Source of the DNA: Pollenia angustigena | Lineage: Eukaryota > Arthropoda > Insecta > Diptera > Polleniidae | DNA: 64,000 nucleotides | NCBI GenBank assembly: GCA_930367215.1 | Contig: OV884059.1 | Location: 27,366,945-27,430,944, forward strand | Direction of reading: 5' to 3' | In this document: one piece after another, positions 21,595 to 32,544 of the stretch | Layout: every line of letters begins with the position of its first letter | Numbering within the stretch: the stretch's first letter is position 1 | Notes under the pieces: generated by a model | Databases searched by the model: none | Told to the model about the DNA's origin: nothing | What the model saw: only the letters and a program-made list of their open reading frames with translations | Translations under genes and position numbers: made by a program

Positions 21595-22263
21595 TATACG
21601 AACATACTTTTAGGCTAAAGTGAAATACAAAAATTAAAAGCATGCTTTTAGTATGAGATTAGTAAACTTTACTGTAAGTAATAATAAAAATTATTTCATT
21701 AAGGCGTACTTTAAGGACGTTTAAAAAAAATCAAAGCATACTTTTCGAAGAAAAAAAAATCAAAGCATACTTTTAGGAGAGTATGAGAAATAAGAATTTT
21801 TACATATTTTTGATGTGAGACATTTTCAAAGTTCTTCTTGGGAGTAAAATGTTTTTAGTTTCTTTTTAAATTAAAATAATTTGTAAAAAGAACATAAACT
21901 AATTTAGGAATACTTTTAGATTAGAGCACAGATAATCCGGAAAAGTTTGTTATTGAAATTCAGTTAGATTTGGGCTCTAATTGTTACATATTTTTTTTTA
22001 ATAACAGACTTTATTGGCAATACTTGCATCATAAGGTACCGTTACAATTTAATAGCAAGAACATGTTTATGGTGAGCGACAAATTTCATACAAATTACAA
22101 GAAATAAAATAAAAAACTCTCTCCTGTAAAATTTGATTTTTGGCCATTACGTTATCTTCGCGGTTTGGGCTGGATATTACACTTTACTTTTTGAAGTCTT
22201 ATTTAAGTTTATCAATCTTTTTTTTAGTTTGATGAAAATATAAATAGATAGACAAATTGTTAT
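21595..22263. other. AT-rich intron with dense 16-nt motif copies
   Basis: No gene is seen. Six + strand copies of the AAAGCATACTTTTAGG-type motif fall in about 320 bp, at about 21603, 21640, 21705, 21736, 21763 and 21908. This is the densest group in the window. Confidence 0.5.
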
Positions 22264-22511
22264 ATGGAGGGCTCAGAGCTGAAACGAACCAAGTCAAAAA
22301 TAAAATTCGATAACATTTTGAGTTTGAGTAAGTGAATTTCCATTAATTTCTGGAGCCATTGACATGGGCTTATTACCGTTACCTTTGAAGCGAAAAACTT
22401 TTTGATTTAGTCCGTTACAGAACTCGATAGAGTTAAACTTTGCGAAGAATTTCACACCAGTTTATGCATTTTATTTTATGACTTGGTTCGGTTCAGCTTT
22501 GAACCCTCCAT
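22264..22511. mobile_element. 248 bp MITE
   Basis: ATGGAGGGCTCAGAGCTGAA at 22264 is mirrored by the complement of ATGGAGGGTTCAAAGCTGAA ending at 22511. The inverted ends match for about 45 bp (through CGAACCAAGTCA). No clear target duplication. It is non-coding. Confidence 0.7.
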
Positions 22512-22539
22512 TTGTGAGTCCACAATATGACATTCAAAT

Positions 22540-23240
22540 TGTAAATTAAACAAATAATTTTCAGAGAATTATCTTAATATTTTTTTTTTTATTATTATAG
22601 AAGGATCTAGGACAATTATTTGTGAAAAAAATATCGGCCAAATGCCCGCCACGGCTTCAGTGTCATACCTCTACTCAATGGTCTATACTTCAATGGCTCT
22701 GAGACATAATTTTGGTTCAATATCGTTAATGTACCGAATTATCTCATGTTTTAGCTCTTGAATTATTCCTGGTTTATGGACGTACACTTTTTGATCGGGA
22801 CGGCCAATGAAACATAGCCAAGACGGGAGATAACACGACAATTGAATTTCTCGCAAAAAAGAGCCATTGTTTCACCATCCTGTTGTACCCACATATCGTC
22901 CAGGTCCATATCCTCAATTTCTGGCCACAAGAAGACCGTTATCATCTTGGGATAGCAAATACCATTCACGGTAACTGCTTGGACGACCTCATTTCCAGAA
23001 GTACGGCCCGATGACGCCGACAGCCCATGAACCGCACCAAAACAGTAACTTTTTGTAGATGCATCGACCTTTAAATAATCACTTGTGGTTTCTGATTTCC
23101 CCAAATACAGGAATTCTGCTCGTTAACGAATCCACTGAGGTAAAAGTGTGCCTCGTCGTCAAAGATGATGTTCTTTGTAAAGTCACCATTCACTTCTGTC
23201 TGTTCAACCAACCATTTCACATATTGCTCTTTTTTATTCT
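22540..23240 (-). pseudogene. DD41D-type Tc1/mariner transposase relic
   Basis: On the - strand: FDDEAHFYLSGFVN (first Asp block), WCGSWAVGVIGPYF, MITVFLWPEIEDMDLDDMW, VQQDG directly followed by ETMALF (about 8 residues missing), then KVYVHKPGIIQELKHEII. These are blocks of the same transposase family as at 60 kb and 63.5 kb. Frameshifts, stops and loss of the CDLTPLD block with the third Asp make it non-functional. The flank at about 22545-22600 resembles the flank of the 60 kb relic, suggesting a shared end. Confidence 0.8.
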
Positions 23241-23929
23241 GGCTTATTTTTTAAATCTGCTTTTCTATAAAACCTTAAAGTTCTTCGGTTATAATCTATT
23301 ATCTTACATTACTCTACTTTCCTTTGCGAATCGTATAAGATTGTTTATATTGTAAAATAATTATTATATGTATTAAAAATGGTCCCCAGAAATGTAAACA
23401 ACAATAATTATTACCCAGATTGTCATTTAATATTATCATTAAGTTTTGTTGTTTTAATAGAGTTTATACATACACAACAGCATACATACATACATACTTT
23501 TAAAAGACTATAAATAACATTTAAAACAATGGCATTGTTGCTTTCTTTATTGTTATTTTTATTGTTGTTGTTTTTACTGTACTATAATGCACATGCTTTA
23601 TATGTAATTTTATGGTTTATTATACTGACATGTACACGCACATACACACACTCACACACTTCCATTAGTTACAGAGCTTTTTATTATTTGTAAAAAGATT
23701 TTTTTCTTACACATACATACATATGAACTTAAAGGTATTTTTACATTTCTACACACACACACACACACATGTATACTCACGTTTTTATCGAGGTTTTAAT
23801 AATAATGGCGTAGAAAATATTTTTGTTTACTTATACGTGTTTAAATACTTATACCTTAGTGTGTATATATACACTCACTTACATTAATACTTACACATAT
23901 ACACTTATACTTAGGTAAATACCCAGTTG
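23241..23929. other. Intronic sequence with microsatellites
   Basis: No gene. CATA-rich repeats lie at about 23467-23502 and an (AC)n run at about 23750-23769, with further TATG/CACA-rich sequence to 23900. Confidence 0.55.
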
Positions 23930-24382
23930 GCCATGTCTTCAAGACAACGTCGAGGACGCGTACAAGACCCATAGTAAATCCCTGACGACATGTTGGCGAC
24001 AGCCCATGCAAATCGTCGACGACTTTTTCGAACAAAGGGCACTTAAGTCGTAAACGACAATGTGAGCGACAGTATTATGCATATTGTCGTTAATGATCAT
24101 ATGGGCAATATTGTGGTTAAAGTTATCACTGACGACTATATAAACGACTTTTTTCTTATAAAGTCGTTAATGCCCGATTAGCGACATTACCTTAATAGTG
24201 TCGTTGATGACAATATTGTTGACACTATCTACGATTTAGTCGCCGATAGGTAAGTGACAATTAGGGATTTAACGAACACCGATACTGATATATTGGCGAT
24301 ACTTCAGATTTGCCGAGACATCCAGAATAAGGGGAACGGGTAAATGGGCATGCCTCGAGGATATATTTACTTAAATCTCTTA

Positions 24383-24611
24383 GGCTGGGTTTTTGAGATC
24401 TCAGTTAAACTAGGTTTAGTTAATCTAAAAACTGATATGTGCCGCCAATACCAAGTTTGTATACAAAATGTTGCCGGAACAGCGCAGTCTTGCTTAAAAC
24501 GTGTGTCTTTAATGAAATAATAAAAAAAAAATCACATTTCACCGGAAAAATCCGAGTTGCAGACAGCGTTAAACTAAGTTTAAACTTAATCCCCATCTCA
24601 AAAACCCGTCC
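24383..24611. mobile_element. Harbinger-type MITE with TTA duplication
   Basis: GGCTGGGTTTTTGAGATC at 24383 is mirrored by the complement of GGACGGGTTTTTGAGATG ending at 24611. TTA flanks both sides (24380-24382, 24612-24614). The 3 bp TTA duplication and the 229 bp size fit PIF/Harbinger MITEs. Confidence 0.75.
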
Positions 24612-24614
24612 TTA

Positions 24615-24664
24615 GGGTCTTGATGGGCTGTGAATTCCAGGGCCTTGATGGGCTGTGAATTCCA
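24615..24664. repeat. 25 bp direct duplication
   Basis: GGGTCTTGATGGGCTGTGAA with TTCCA is followed at once by the same 25 bp unit with one change (GGGCCTTG...). A third partial GTGAATTCCA follows. It adjoins the end of the MITE at 24611. Confidence 0.8.
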
Positions 24665-25272
24665 ACTAGTGAATTCCAAACTAATAAAATGGCCGATGAG
24701 TTTCAGAGATTGGGCTTGACAATAGTGGATACTGGATGTGGGGAGACAGTCAGACCTCCAATAGACTTTTGATTAATAAGGGAATGGGTTCTGAACATAA
24801 CATATCGTCAACATAATATGCAAACCTACTAACTTCCAATGGAAACAACAAACTTTTTATATTTCATATGCGCAGCTTGAGAGAAAACCTAAAAATATAG
24901 TTGGTTTAACACACTTGAAGACTCAGTTTGAAGAAAAACTACATGCTGGTCGACGAGGTGTATCTCTCTTCCAGACGGCATTAAAATCTCAATTTACTTA
25001 AAAAGTGGATTTAGAAGGTTTGGCAATGTAGTCAGCAGGAACATTTATTTTTTGTGTTTCTTGTACTATCAATTCACGTATTCAAATTGCACAATTGAAA
25101 CACAGCCGCGAATAACGTTATAAATAACAAAATAGTTACATATATTTAAAAGGCAGGATTATTTATCTTTTAATTTTTTTTATTATCAAAAATATTGATA
25201 ATAAAAGCAAAACATCAAGAAATATTAATTTTAAATTACATACAAATTTAAAGTTTTTGATTTTTTTTAGTA

Positions 25273-25364
25273 GAGGACAACGTAAGCGACCATTGCATGC
25301 ATTTTGTCGTCAAAGTGGTTCGAAACACGACAAAATGCATGCAATGGTTACTTACGTTGCCCTC
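25273..25364. repeat. Long hairpin, 38 bp arms
   Basis: Arms 25273-25310 and 25327-25364 are complementary over 38 bp with about three mismatches, around a 16 bp loop. The inner part of each arm holds TTGCATGCATTTTGTCGT or its complement. Confidence 0.85.
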
Positions 25365-25550
25365 AATAAATTATTATTCAAGACAAATTTAATAAAATTT
25401 CTCCAAAAAAGTCGTAAATACGATTTTTAACACGACAATATACACGTTTTCTTACTTAAGTTGTCGCCATCAATGACAAATTCAAAAATGTTCGGAAGAC
25501 ATCGTTGACGACATTTGCGTCTATGACCATTTGGCCAACTGGGTACATAT

Positions 25551-25861
25551 CCCCGTTGGCCAGATTGTCGTTAGCGACATCGTCATCAATGATGTAGGCA
25601 CGACTTGTCCGCTATCGTCTAGGTTTTCAAAAAGACAAATTATGGGAAATCGGCGTGCATGACAATATGAGCGACATTATCTTATTAGTTGTCTTTTATC
25701 AAACTCTATGTATGACAGTATGAGCGACATTTTCATTTTCATTCACACATGTTCAAAAAAGTTGTAGACGATTTGTTCTCACTGTCCCTCACATATCGTG
25801 CAGGATTTAACATTGTCGTGCATCATTCTACGAGGATGACTTAAAGAAGTGGCCAACTGGG
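25551..25861. mobile_element. 311 bp element with CCCMGTTGGCC ends
   Basis: CCCCGTTGGCCA at 25551 and TGGCCAACTGGG ending at 25861, flanked by AT on each side. The interior is full of GTCGT/CGACA words like the 1.6 kb element, which ends only 7 bp upstream. It is probably a shortened relative of that element. Confidence 0.65.
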
Positions 25862-26263
25862 ATGTAGCGTACGTTGCTGTGTGTATTTAAAAAAAACTAT
25901 GAACAATACTTAACATTTATTTTTACTGCCAGGCATTTTATTTCGTGTTTTTTGTAAAAAATTTTTTTTATTTTTTCTTACTCAACAACTACTAAGCCTC
26001 ACAACGACAAAAACAACAACAGCAGCAACAACCGCTAGAACGAACATGATCACATATACGCTCATAGACTTCTAGAGAGATGAGTTTGCTTTTTCGCATT
26101 AAAAATTTTTATATATGTATGTATATTTTCCTCCTTAAAACAGTAAAAGAAATTTTCATAAGGTTAATATTAAAATTTATAAAAATTCTTTATAAAAAGA
26201 AGAAGAAAAAAATTCTGTAGAATTTTAAAATAAATAAAAATTCAAATTAAAACAAGATGGTAT
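25862..26263. other. Intronic sequence
   Basis: AT-rich, with a CAACAA/CAGCAG-rich tract near 26000-26035. No gene is seen. Confidence 0.4.
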
Positions 26264-27193
26264 AAACACAACTGGGACGAACGACAAACTTCGCATAGTA
26301 CGACGAATTCGTCGGCAAGAATTCGTTGCGTAAGTTCGTCATATGAGATACAATAAGTGCATAAACTCCAGGCATTAATGTGAATTTTTGTCTTTCCTTA
26401 TAGTTTAAGAGACTTATAAACAATTTTATGGCTTGTTAAAAAAATATTAAAAATTTTCGCGAGTTTTCGCAATTTTTGCAAATTTGTTTTGTTATTTCTC
26501 GACATTTAGTTTTTTTCACCCATTCAGCAATTTCAAATAAATTTTAGTTTCTATTTCAGAGTTTGCAAATTTTCGCCAAGTTCGCAATAGAAGGAATTTG
26601 TCTCTGTGATTCTTTACAGCTTTCACGACTTATAATAAATAATAGACATTGCTATCATATGCCGCTGTTAGCAAATTTTTGCGAATTTCCGCTAATTAAG
26701 CAATTTTTACCGAATTTTCGCATTTCCTTGTGGTTTTAGAGACTTTTTATAAATTTTGTTGCTTGTTTGAAATATTAAATATTTTCGCGAATTTTCGCTG
26801 TTTTAGCAAATTTTTTTTCTGTTATTTTCCGACATTTTGTTTTTTTTCACCAATTTGCAATTTCAAATAAATTTTAGTGTTTGTTTAAAAGTTTTAAATT
26901 TTTCGCGAATTTAAGCCAAGTTCGCAATTGAAGCGATTTGTCCCTATGATTCTTTACACCTTTCACGATTTTTAACAAATATCAGACTTTTATATCATGC
27001 TGCACTGTCCCTTTCCCAATTTATTCGTCGTTCGTCTGCGTAAGAAATAGAAATTAACCTATCGCAGAGTTCATTACGCGCGATGAATTTCGGTCTACGC
27101 AATGATTGTGTGTAATTTCATATACACCAATGTGTTTTATTTCCATGACAAATATTCGTTGCGAATAATTCGTCGTTCGTCCCAGTTGTGTTT
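26264..27193. mobile_element. 930 bp inverted-repeat element
   Basis: AAACACAACTGGGACGAACG at 26264 and CGTTCGTCCCAGTTGTGTTT ending at 27193 are exact complements over 22 bp. Further inward, CGACGAATTCGTCG- and TTCGTCG-type words are shared. No coding region and no clear target duplication. The centre holds a tandem duplication (next entry). Confidence 0.75.
26393..27010. repeat. Two diverged tandem copies of a ~330 bp unit
   Basis: The block from TTTCCTTATAGTTTAAGAGA (about 26393) to ATATGCCGCTGT (about 26671) recurs from TTTCCTTGTGGTTTTAGAGA (about 26724) to ATGCTGCACTGT (about 27008). Shared landmarks include TTTCAAATAAATTTTAGT and GCCAAGTTCGCAAT. The copies differ by many substitutions and small gaps. 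Both lie within the 930 bp element. Confidence 0.8.
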
Positions 27194-27483
27194 CAAGCAA
27201 GGCTGAGATAAAAATTTCTTTGGGCTTAAACAAATTTCGAAAATTTTCTTAAGAACAAAGAAAATTCTATTAACATTAAAACGAATTTCTTATATTTAAT
27301 AAAATTTCTTGGTGATAAAACAATTCTTAAAAAAAAAAAAAAAAAAATAATAATAATGAAATAAAAAAAGTTAAATTCAAATTCCCTCTTCCTAACAATT
27401 GTTAAAATTGGAATTAGCCTTTAAAGTTTACTAAAAAAAATGAGTTTAAATTTTTCAAATTTTGTTTAAGAATTTGTTCAATT
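27194..27483. other. AT-rich intronic sequence
   Basis: No gene; A-rich runs at about 27330-27347. Confidence 0.4.
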
Positions 27484-27513
27484 CAGCGTTTAAAAAATCT
27501 GCAGTCAAAGTAT

Positions 27514-29508
27514 AAGAAAGTTACTGCAGTCTCAGAAAATGGCTTCTCTGGAAAAATATCTTAAGAAACTTGATGCAACTCCACAATCGGACTGCTCATT
27601 ATGGTGTGCAGCTAGAAATCTCAAAAGGCCAGTTGTCTCTAAATCACCATTAAGTAACTTGAATGGAATTTGGGCAAGAAATGATGTTGAAAAACGAAAT
27701 CTGGGGGCAAATTATGGCAGTCGTGATCGAATACTTTTTCGATACGAAAGCAATTTTATTTCTAATTCTTTCTGTCCATACTGAACGGATCGAAATTATT
27801 TCTTTAGTGTTGTAAAGCATTTATTTGTGTTTTCACAGCACTGAAATAATAATTACGATTCGTTCAGTATTGACTGAAATAAAATTGCTTTCGAATCGAA
27901 AAAGTATTCGATCACGACTGCCATAATTTGGCCCCTGTTTGTTAATCATTTAAAAAACGTATTTACCCCAAATATGTCTCACGATATTGCGGTCGAGTTA
28001 CCACCTGTTACTGTTAGAGCAGCTATTCCCCTCAGATTTGAGTTAAGAGAAATCGAAAAGGCTATTTGTGACTTAAACACTAAGAAGGCACCTGATATTG
28101 ATAATATCAGTAATAAAATGCTTTTGGAGCTACCTCGCATAGCAAAGAAAATTATTCTTTTTATTTTTAATGCTATTTTACGCCTTGAATACTATCCTCA
28201 AAAATGGAAGGTTTCCTTAGTTACCATGATACCAAAGCCAGGTAAGGATCAAACAAAAGCTGAGTCTTATAGGCCTATTAGCTTATTATCAAATATGTCA
28301 AAGCTGTTTGAGAAATTATTAGTTTCAAAATTAACACCGATTTTAAGTGAAAATAGATGTATTTCGTACCATCAATTCGGATTTAGAAGAAAACACAGCA
28401 CAATTGATCAAACTCATCGAATAGTTAATGTCATAAGAAAAGCATTTGAAGAAAAAAAATATTGCTCAGCACTCTTCATCGATGTTTCGCAAGCTTTTGA
28501 TAAAGTCTGGCATGAAGGCTTATTACATAAATTGAAGCAAAATTTACCAGCAAACACACATTATAATTTATTATTAAAGAAGGAAATTCCTTAAGTTCAC
28601 CTCAGCCCATTGCCGCTGGAGTCCCACAAGGCAGCATCCTGGGCCCTCTATTATACTTAATTTATACTTCAGGCATGCCAACAAACAATTACACCCACAC
28701 TTTAACATTTGCAGACGATACAGCTATTCTAAGCGTCCACGAAAACCATTATGAAGCATCTCGTTCCTTACAGCATCATATATTTCAACTGGAAATATGG
28801 TTAAGACAATGGAGGATAATGGTCAATTAACAAAAATGCGTACATATTACATTCACCTTTCGCCGGGAATCTTGCCCCCCTATTACAATCAATAATCAAA
28901 TAATTCCTCAACATTCGCATGTAAAATATCTCGGTATACATCTGGATCGGCGATTAACGTGGAAATGCCATATAAAAGCAAAATTAACTCAAATGAAACT
29001 AAACGCCATTCAATTCATTGGCTTATTGGAAGAAAGTCTGTCCTTAGTCTCGATTGCAACTATATCTTAAAGCCTATCTGGTGCTACGGTATTCAGCTAT
29101 GGGGCACTGCCTCGGCCTCTAATATCGAAAAAATTCAAAGGCGCCAAAATAAACTTCTTCGAATAATCACAGCCGCTCCCTGGTATGTTAAAAACTCAAA
29201 CATTCATAAGGATCTCAATGTGCCATTAGTAAAAACTATTATAACAAAATATGCAGTAAAATATTTAAAAAAGGTTGAACAACACCCAAATCCACTAGCT
29301 CGAAATATTTTAAATCATGGCGGCCACTCTCGCTTAAGAAGAGAGCGATAAACACCTATATAAGTGAACAGAACCCGTGATGAAGAAAATTTTTGTCTGG
29401 CACTGGCAGGACATAAAATAACGTATTAGGTTAAGATTTGATTAATTATTGTTAGTTCATATTTAATATATGAAGATTCAATAAATAAATAATGAAACAA
29501 AACAAAAA
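27514..29508 (+). pseudogene. Jockey-type LINE, 5'-truncated (copy 2)
   Basis: It begins inside ORF2, equivalent to 6887 of copy 1, and runs to the 3' UTR and A-rich tail (about 29508). The duplication AAAGTAT at 27507-27513 and 29509-29515 marks a 5'-truncated target-primed insertion. Readable reverse transcriptase blocks: SYRPISLLSNMSKLFEK, FGFRRKHSTIDQTH, ALFIDVSQAFDKVWHEG, GVPQGSILGPLLY, FADDTA, KYLGIHLDRRLTW. Damage includes a 232 bp MITE inserted at 27704, a deletion with frameshift near 28560, a TAA near 28827 and deletions near 29010-29060. At the position where copy 1 has a stop, this copy has Trp. It lies inside a MITE. Confidence 0.9.
27704..27935. mobile_element. 232 bp MITE with TG flanks, inside Jockey copy 2
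   Basis: GGGGCAAATTATGGCAGTCG at 27704 is mirrored by CGACTGCCATAATTTGGCCC, ending with a fourth C at 27935. The inverted ends run about 58 bp. Jockey copy 1 shows the uninterrupted site (GAAACCTGTTTGTAAATC), so the insert is exact, with TG at 27702-27703 and 27936-27937. The superfamily is not identified. Confidence 0.85.
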
Positions 29509-29696
29509 AAAGTATTTAGATCCAGTATCAAGTTCTTCATTTGTTATTGGCCAAAGAAAACGGTTGCTTTGACTTTTGATTCATTAAATGTAATTAGACG
29601 CTGTCAAACCAACTCAAAAAGCGAAAAGTTATACAAACATTTTCGTTTTTTTTTGCGACAGTTTTTGATTTCTACTGCAGTTTTTTAAGCCCTGGT

Positions 29697-31118
29697 GAAA
29701 TTACTTTCTTATTAATATTAATCATACGTCAGCCATAACAAATTTCTTGCATTCGGAACATTTAAAAGATTTGCTTAAAATATTTAAATAAATATTTAAT
29801 AAATTAGCTTTAAATGTGAACTTTAAAATGCTATTTTGATTTTTAAAATAACTTGAACGGTTCAATTATTGAAATAACTTGAACGGTTCAAATTTTATCA
29901 AAGATTTTGCAACAATTACTTTCTAATTAATATTAATCATACGTCATCCATTGTTCACAGTTCATCATGGCAATGGCGGTGAAGATGTTCGATAATACGC
30001 GACATTTGGAACCGGCCCTAAGGGTTCTACACTGTTGTTTCGAATATGGGCAGCAGGGTAGGTGGAGGTTTCTTTATCAAGGAATTGTGTATAAAGATCC
30101 CTTTTAGGCTGCCAGAGGACATCAGTGTATTACAGGCGGAAATCTCGCCATAAGGCGGGCAGCAAACTAGCTGAGCTACTATCGTATATCGAGAGACATA
30201 TGCATATTTATGGACTGCAAGGCTGCCATTGCAGCTCTGGCTGGTGTCTTCTCGACATCGTTGTTAACTGTGGACTTCAGGATGTCTCTAAATGAGGTTG
30301 TGGAACATTAAAGGGTATCGCTGGTGCCTAGCCAAACAGGGCAGTCTCTTGGATAAAATCCCGTCGACGGCCTGATTGGCATTTCAATGGCTCGCTGTAA
30401 AACTCTCATTAAACGTAAGTCGTACAGAGGACTCTGGAGAGATGGCGGGGTGAAAATACCTGCTTGATGGCCAGAACTCTATGGCCTGGCTACGATGCGG
30501 CAAAAATGCGCGATAGTGACCAGATTAAAACAGTGATATCGGCCATGATGGGTCACTGTGTGATAGGAACTCATGCGCAGAGAATAAACCTGGATTTTAA
30601 TGACAACTGTAGAAGTTGTTGGGATGGTGAGGAGGAGTAAACGGTGTTTCACTTTCTCTGTCAATGCTCCGGTCTCGGAGTTATTAGGATTAGGCATATT
30701 GAGAGACCGGAATTGCCATGGTTGGACGATATGTCCAATGCATAACTGAAATCGATCTCTCTCTGCTTTGCAGGCAGTCAAGGTGGTTCTAAGCTGCAAT
30801 GATGTCTAGAGTAGAATCTGGCGGATACTGTCTGACTCTGGTCACTGGCTAAGGGTATCACAAATGGACCCTTATAAGAACTTAAGTGGGCCCTCCTCGT
30901 GTCGGCTGCCCATTGAATCAAACCTAACCTGTTATCCATAACAAATTAACTGAATTTGAAAAATTTTAAAGGTTTTCTAAAAATTGTTAAACAAAATCTA
31001 AATTTTCTTAAAATCATATAATGTTTAATTAGAAAAGCTGTTTTAAAATTTTCGCAAAATCTTTTACGGTTTAAATTTTGTTAAGATTTTTAAATATTAC
31101 ATTTTAATTAATATTAAT
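29697..31118. repeat. ~215 bp direct repeats anchored by TTAATATTAATCATACGTC
   Basis: TTAATATTAATCATACGTC follows ATTACTTTCT near 29700 and again near 29915. A third partial TTAATTAATATTAATCA ends where the MITE at 31119 begins, and a fourth related copy is at about 34620. Between the first two lies an 18 bp doublet, ATAACTTGAACGGTTCAA, at about 29853 and 29875. The second copy is interrupted by a LOA-like LINE (29952-30933), and the first copy preserves the uninterrupted order CATACGTCAGCCATAACAAA. Confidence 0.65.
29952..30933 (+). pseudogene. LOA-like LINE 3' region: RNase H and C-terminal relic
   Basis: Bounded by ATCCAT at 29946-29951 and 30934-30939. Readable + strand pieces: AVKMFDNTRHLEPALRVLHC, then an RNase H block (ICIFMDCKAAIAALAG), further on WPELYGLATM, and the tail GPSSCRLPIESNLT. 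The same tail on the - strand at 46.9 kb and the order of blocks suit a LOA- or I-group element, which carries an RNase H after its reverse transcriptase. Stops and frame changes are frequent, and the reverse transcriptase part is absent (5' truncation). GC content is well above the flanking intron. Confidence 0.7.
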
Positions 31119-31335
31119 CAGGGTTTAAAAAACTGCAGTCGAAACCCAAAACTGTCGAAGAAAATCGAAAATTTGTGTGCAACTTTTCGCTTTTTGAGTT
31201 TGTTGGACAGCGACTGTTCAAATTAAATGAATCAGAAGTAAAAGCAACAGGTTTTTTTTTTTTTGCAAATGACAAATGAAGAAGTGGAAGAGATGGCATA
31301 TTTTCTACTTTGACTGCAGTTTTTTAAAACGCTAA
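31119..31335. mobile_element. MITE (CAG... ends), copy B, opposite orientation
   Basis: CAGGGTTTAAAAAACTGCAG at 31119 to CTGCAGTTTTTTAAAACGCT ending about 31333. The reverse complement aligns along its whole length with the MITE at 27484-29694 minus the Jockey insert (shared CAACTCAAAAAGCGAAAAGT-type core). It is non-coding. Confidence 0.75.
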
Positions 31336-31483
31336 AAAAATTGTTCTTATTTTAACGACATGTACGAGTAAATAATATTTTTCTAAAATCAAAGCATAGT
31401 TTTAGGAGAATATAGACCATTTTAACTAAATGAAAGCATACTTTTAGGTTATTATGAAATTGAAAAGTAAAGCATAATTGTAA

Positions 31484-32497
31484 TTTTTTTTTCATTATTT
31501 ATTTATTTAATCTTTATATATTAAATATTCTTTATTTTATGTCCTGCCAGTGCCAGACAAAAATGTTCTTTATCACCGGTTCTGTTCACATTTATATATG
31601 TGTTTATCGCTCATCTTAATGGATACACTCTGCAGTGTCTCTTCTCCTTAAGCGAGTGTGCCCGCTATCATTTAAAATATTTCGAGCTAGTGGATTTGGG
31701 TGCAACTCTAGCCTTTTAAAATATTTTACCGCATACTTCGTAATAATAATCCTTACCCGTGGCACATTGAGATCCTTGTGGATATTTGAGTTTTTAACAT
31801 ACCAAGGGGCAGCTGTGATTATTCGAAGAAGTTAATTTTGGCCCCTTTGAATTTTTTCGATTTTTGAGGCCGAGGCAGTGCCCCATAGTTGAATACCGTA
31901 GCACCATATTGGTCTTAAAATAGCGTTGTAAAGTAGTAGTTTGCAATCGAGACTAAGAACATAATTTCTTCCAATAAGCCAGTTAATTTGAATTGCTTTT
32001 AGTTTCATTTGGGTTAATTTTGCTTCTATATGGCATTTCCATGTTAAGCGCCGATCTAGATGAATACCGAGATATTTGACATGCGATTGTTGAGGCGCTA
32101 GTTGATTATTGGTTTTAATAGGGGGGCATGTTTCGCGACGCAAGGTGAATGTAATATGTACGCACTTTTGCTCATTGACCTTTAGTCTCCATTGTTTTAT
32201 CCACAGTTCAAGTTGAAATATATGATCCTGCAGGTATCGAGATGCTTCACGACCGTTCCCGTGTACGCTTAGAAAAGCTGTATCATCAGCAAAAGTTGAG
32301 GTTAGGATGTAATTGTTTGTTGTTATGTCCGAGGTATATATGAGGTAAAAAAGCGGGCCAAAAAATATATCATTTATTTTTTAGCGTCCATTCGCTGTTT
32401 ATATTACAAAATCAAATGTGTTTAATTAAAAATTCAAATCGTATGCGGGGTTAAGAATACACGTCTGTATCACAACAAAGCACAAACCGAACTCCTT
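31484..32497 (-). mobile_element. Jockey-type LINE, internally deleted (copy 3)
   Basis: The - strand 5' end at about 32497 (AGTTCGGTTTGTGC, as at 4001) and the 3' end with a poly(A) tail (T-run at 31484) are both present and flanked by the 10 bp duplication ATAATTGTAA (31474-31483, 32498-32507). About 130 bp of 5' UTR is joined directly to the reverse transcriptase just after the GVPQG block, so roughly 3.7 kb is missing (ORF1, endonuclease and most of the reverse transcriptase). The remaining frame reads KYLGIHLDRRLTWKCHIEAK and WCYGIQLWGTASA, then stops and frameshifts. The intact ends with a target duplication suggest it inserted in already deleted form. Confidence 0.88.
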
Positions 32498-32544
32498 ATA
32501 ATTGTAAATGAAAAAAATTTAACAAATTTATATCTTTCTATCTA

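Larger units (their letters stand above)
23932..25543. mobile_element. 1.6 kb TA-flanked element rich in GTCGT/CGACA
   Basis: CCCAGTTGGCCA at 23932 and TGGCCAACTGGG ending at 25543 form the ends, with TA on each side (23930-23931, 25544-25545). Both sub-ends are dense in GTCGT, CGACA and GACGAC words in both orientations. A 38 bp-stem hairpin sits at 25273-25364. No transposase reading frame is seen. A Harbinger-type MITE (24383-24611) is inserted inside. Confidence 0.7.
27484..29694. mobile_element. MITE (CAG...CTG ends) split by a Jockey insertion, copy A
   Basis: The left end CAGCGTTTAAAAAATCTGCA is at 27484 and the right end CTGCAGTTTTTTAAGCCCTG ends at 29694. Without the Jockey insert (27514-29508) it is about 210 bp. 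The same element lies in opposite orientation at 31119-31335. Flanking 8-mers GTTCAATT and GTGAAATT match at 6 of 8, which with CAG...CTG ends would suit hAT; this is tentative. Confidence 0.65.

Noticed and set aside
11833..21920. Reading the 16-nt motif as recursive splice sites
   Set aside because: The acceptor-like TTTTAGG or TTTCAGG is not followed by GTAAGT-type donor sequence, which ratchet points require.
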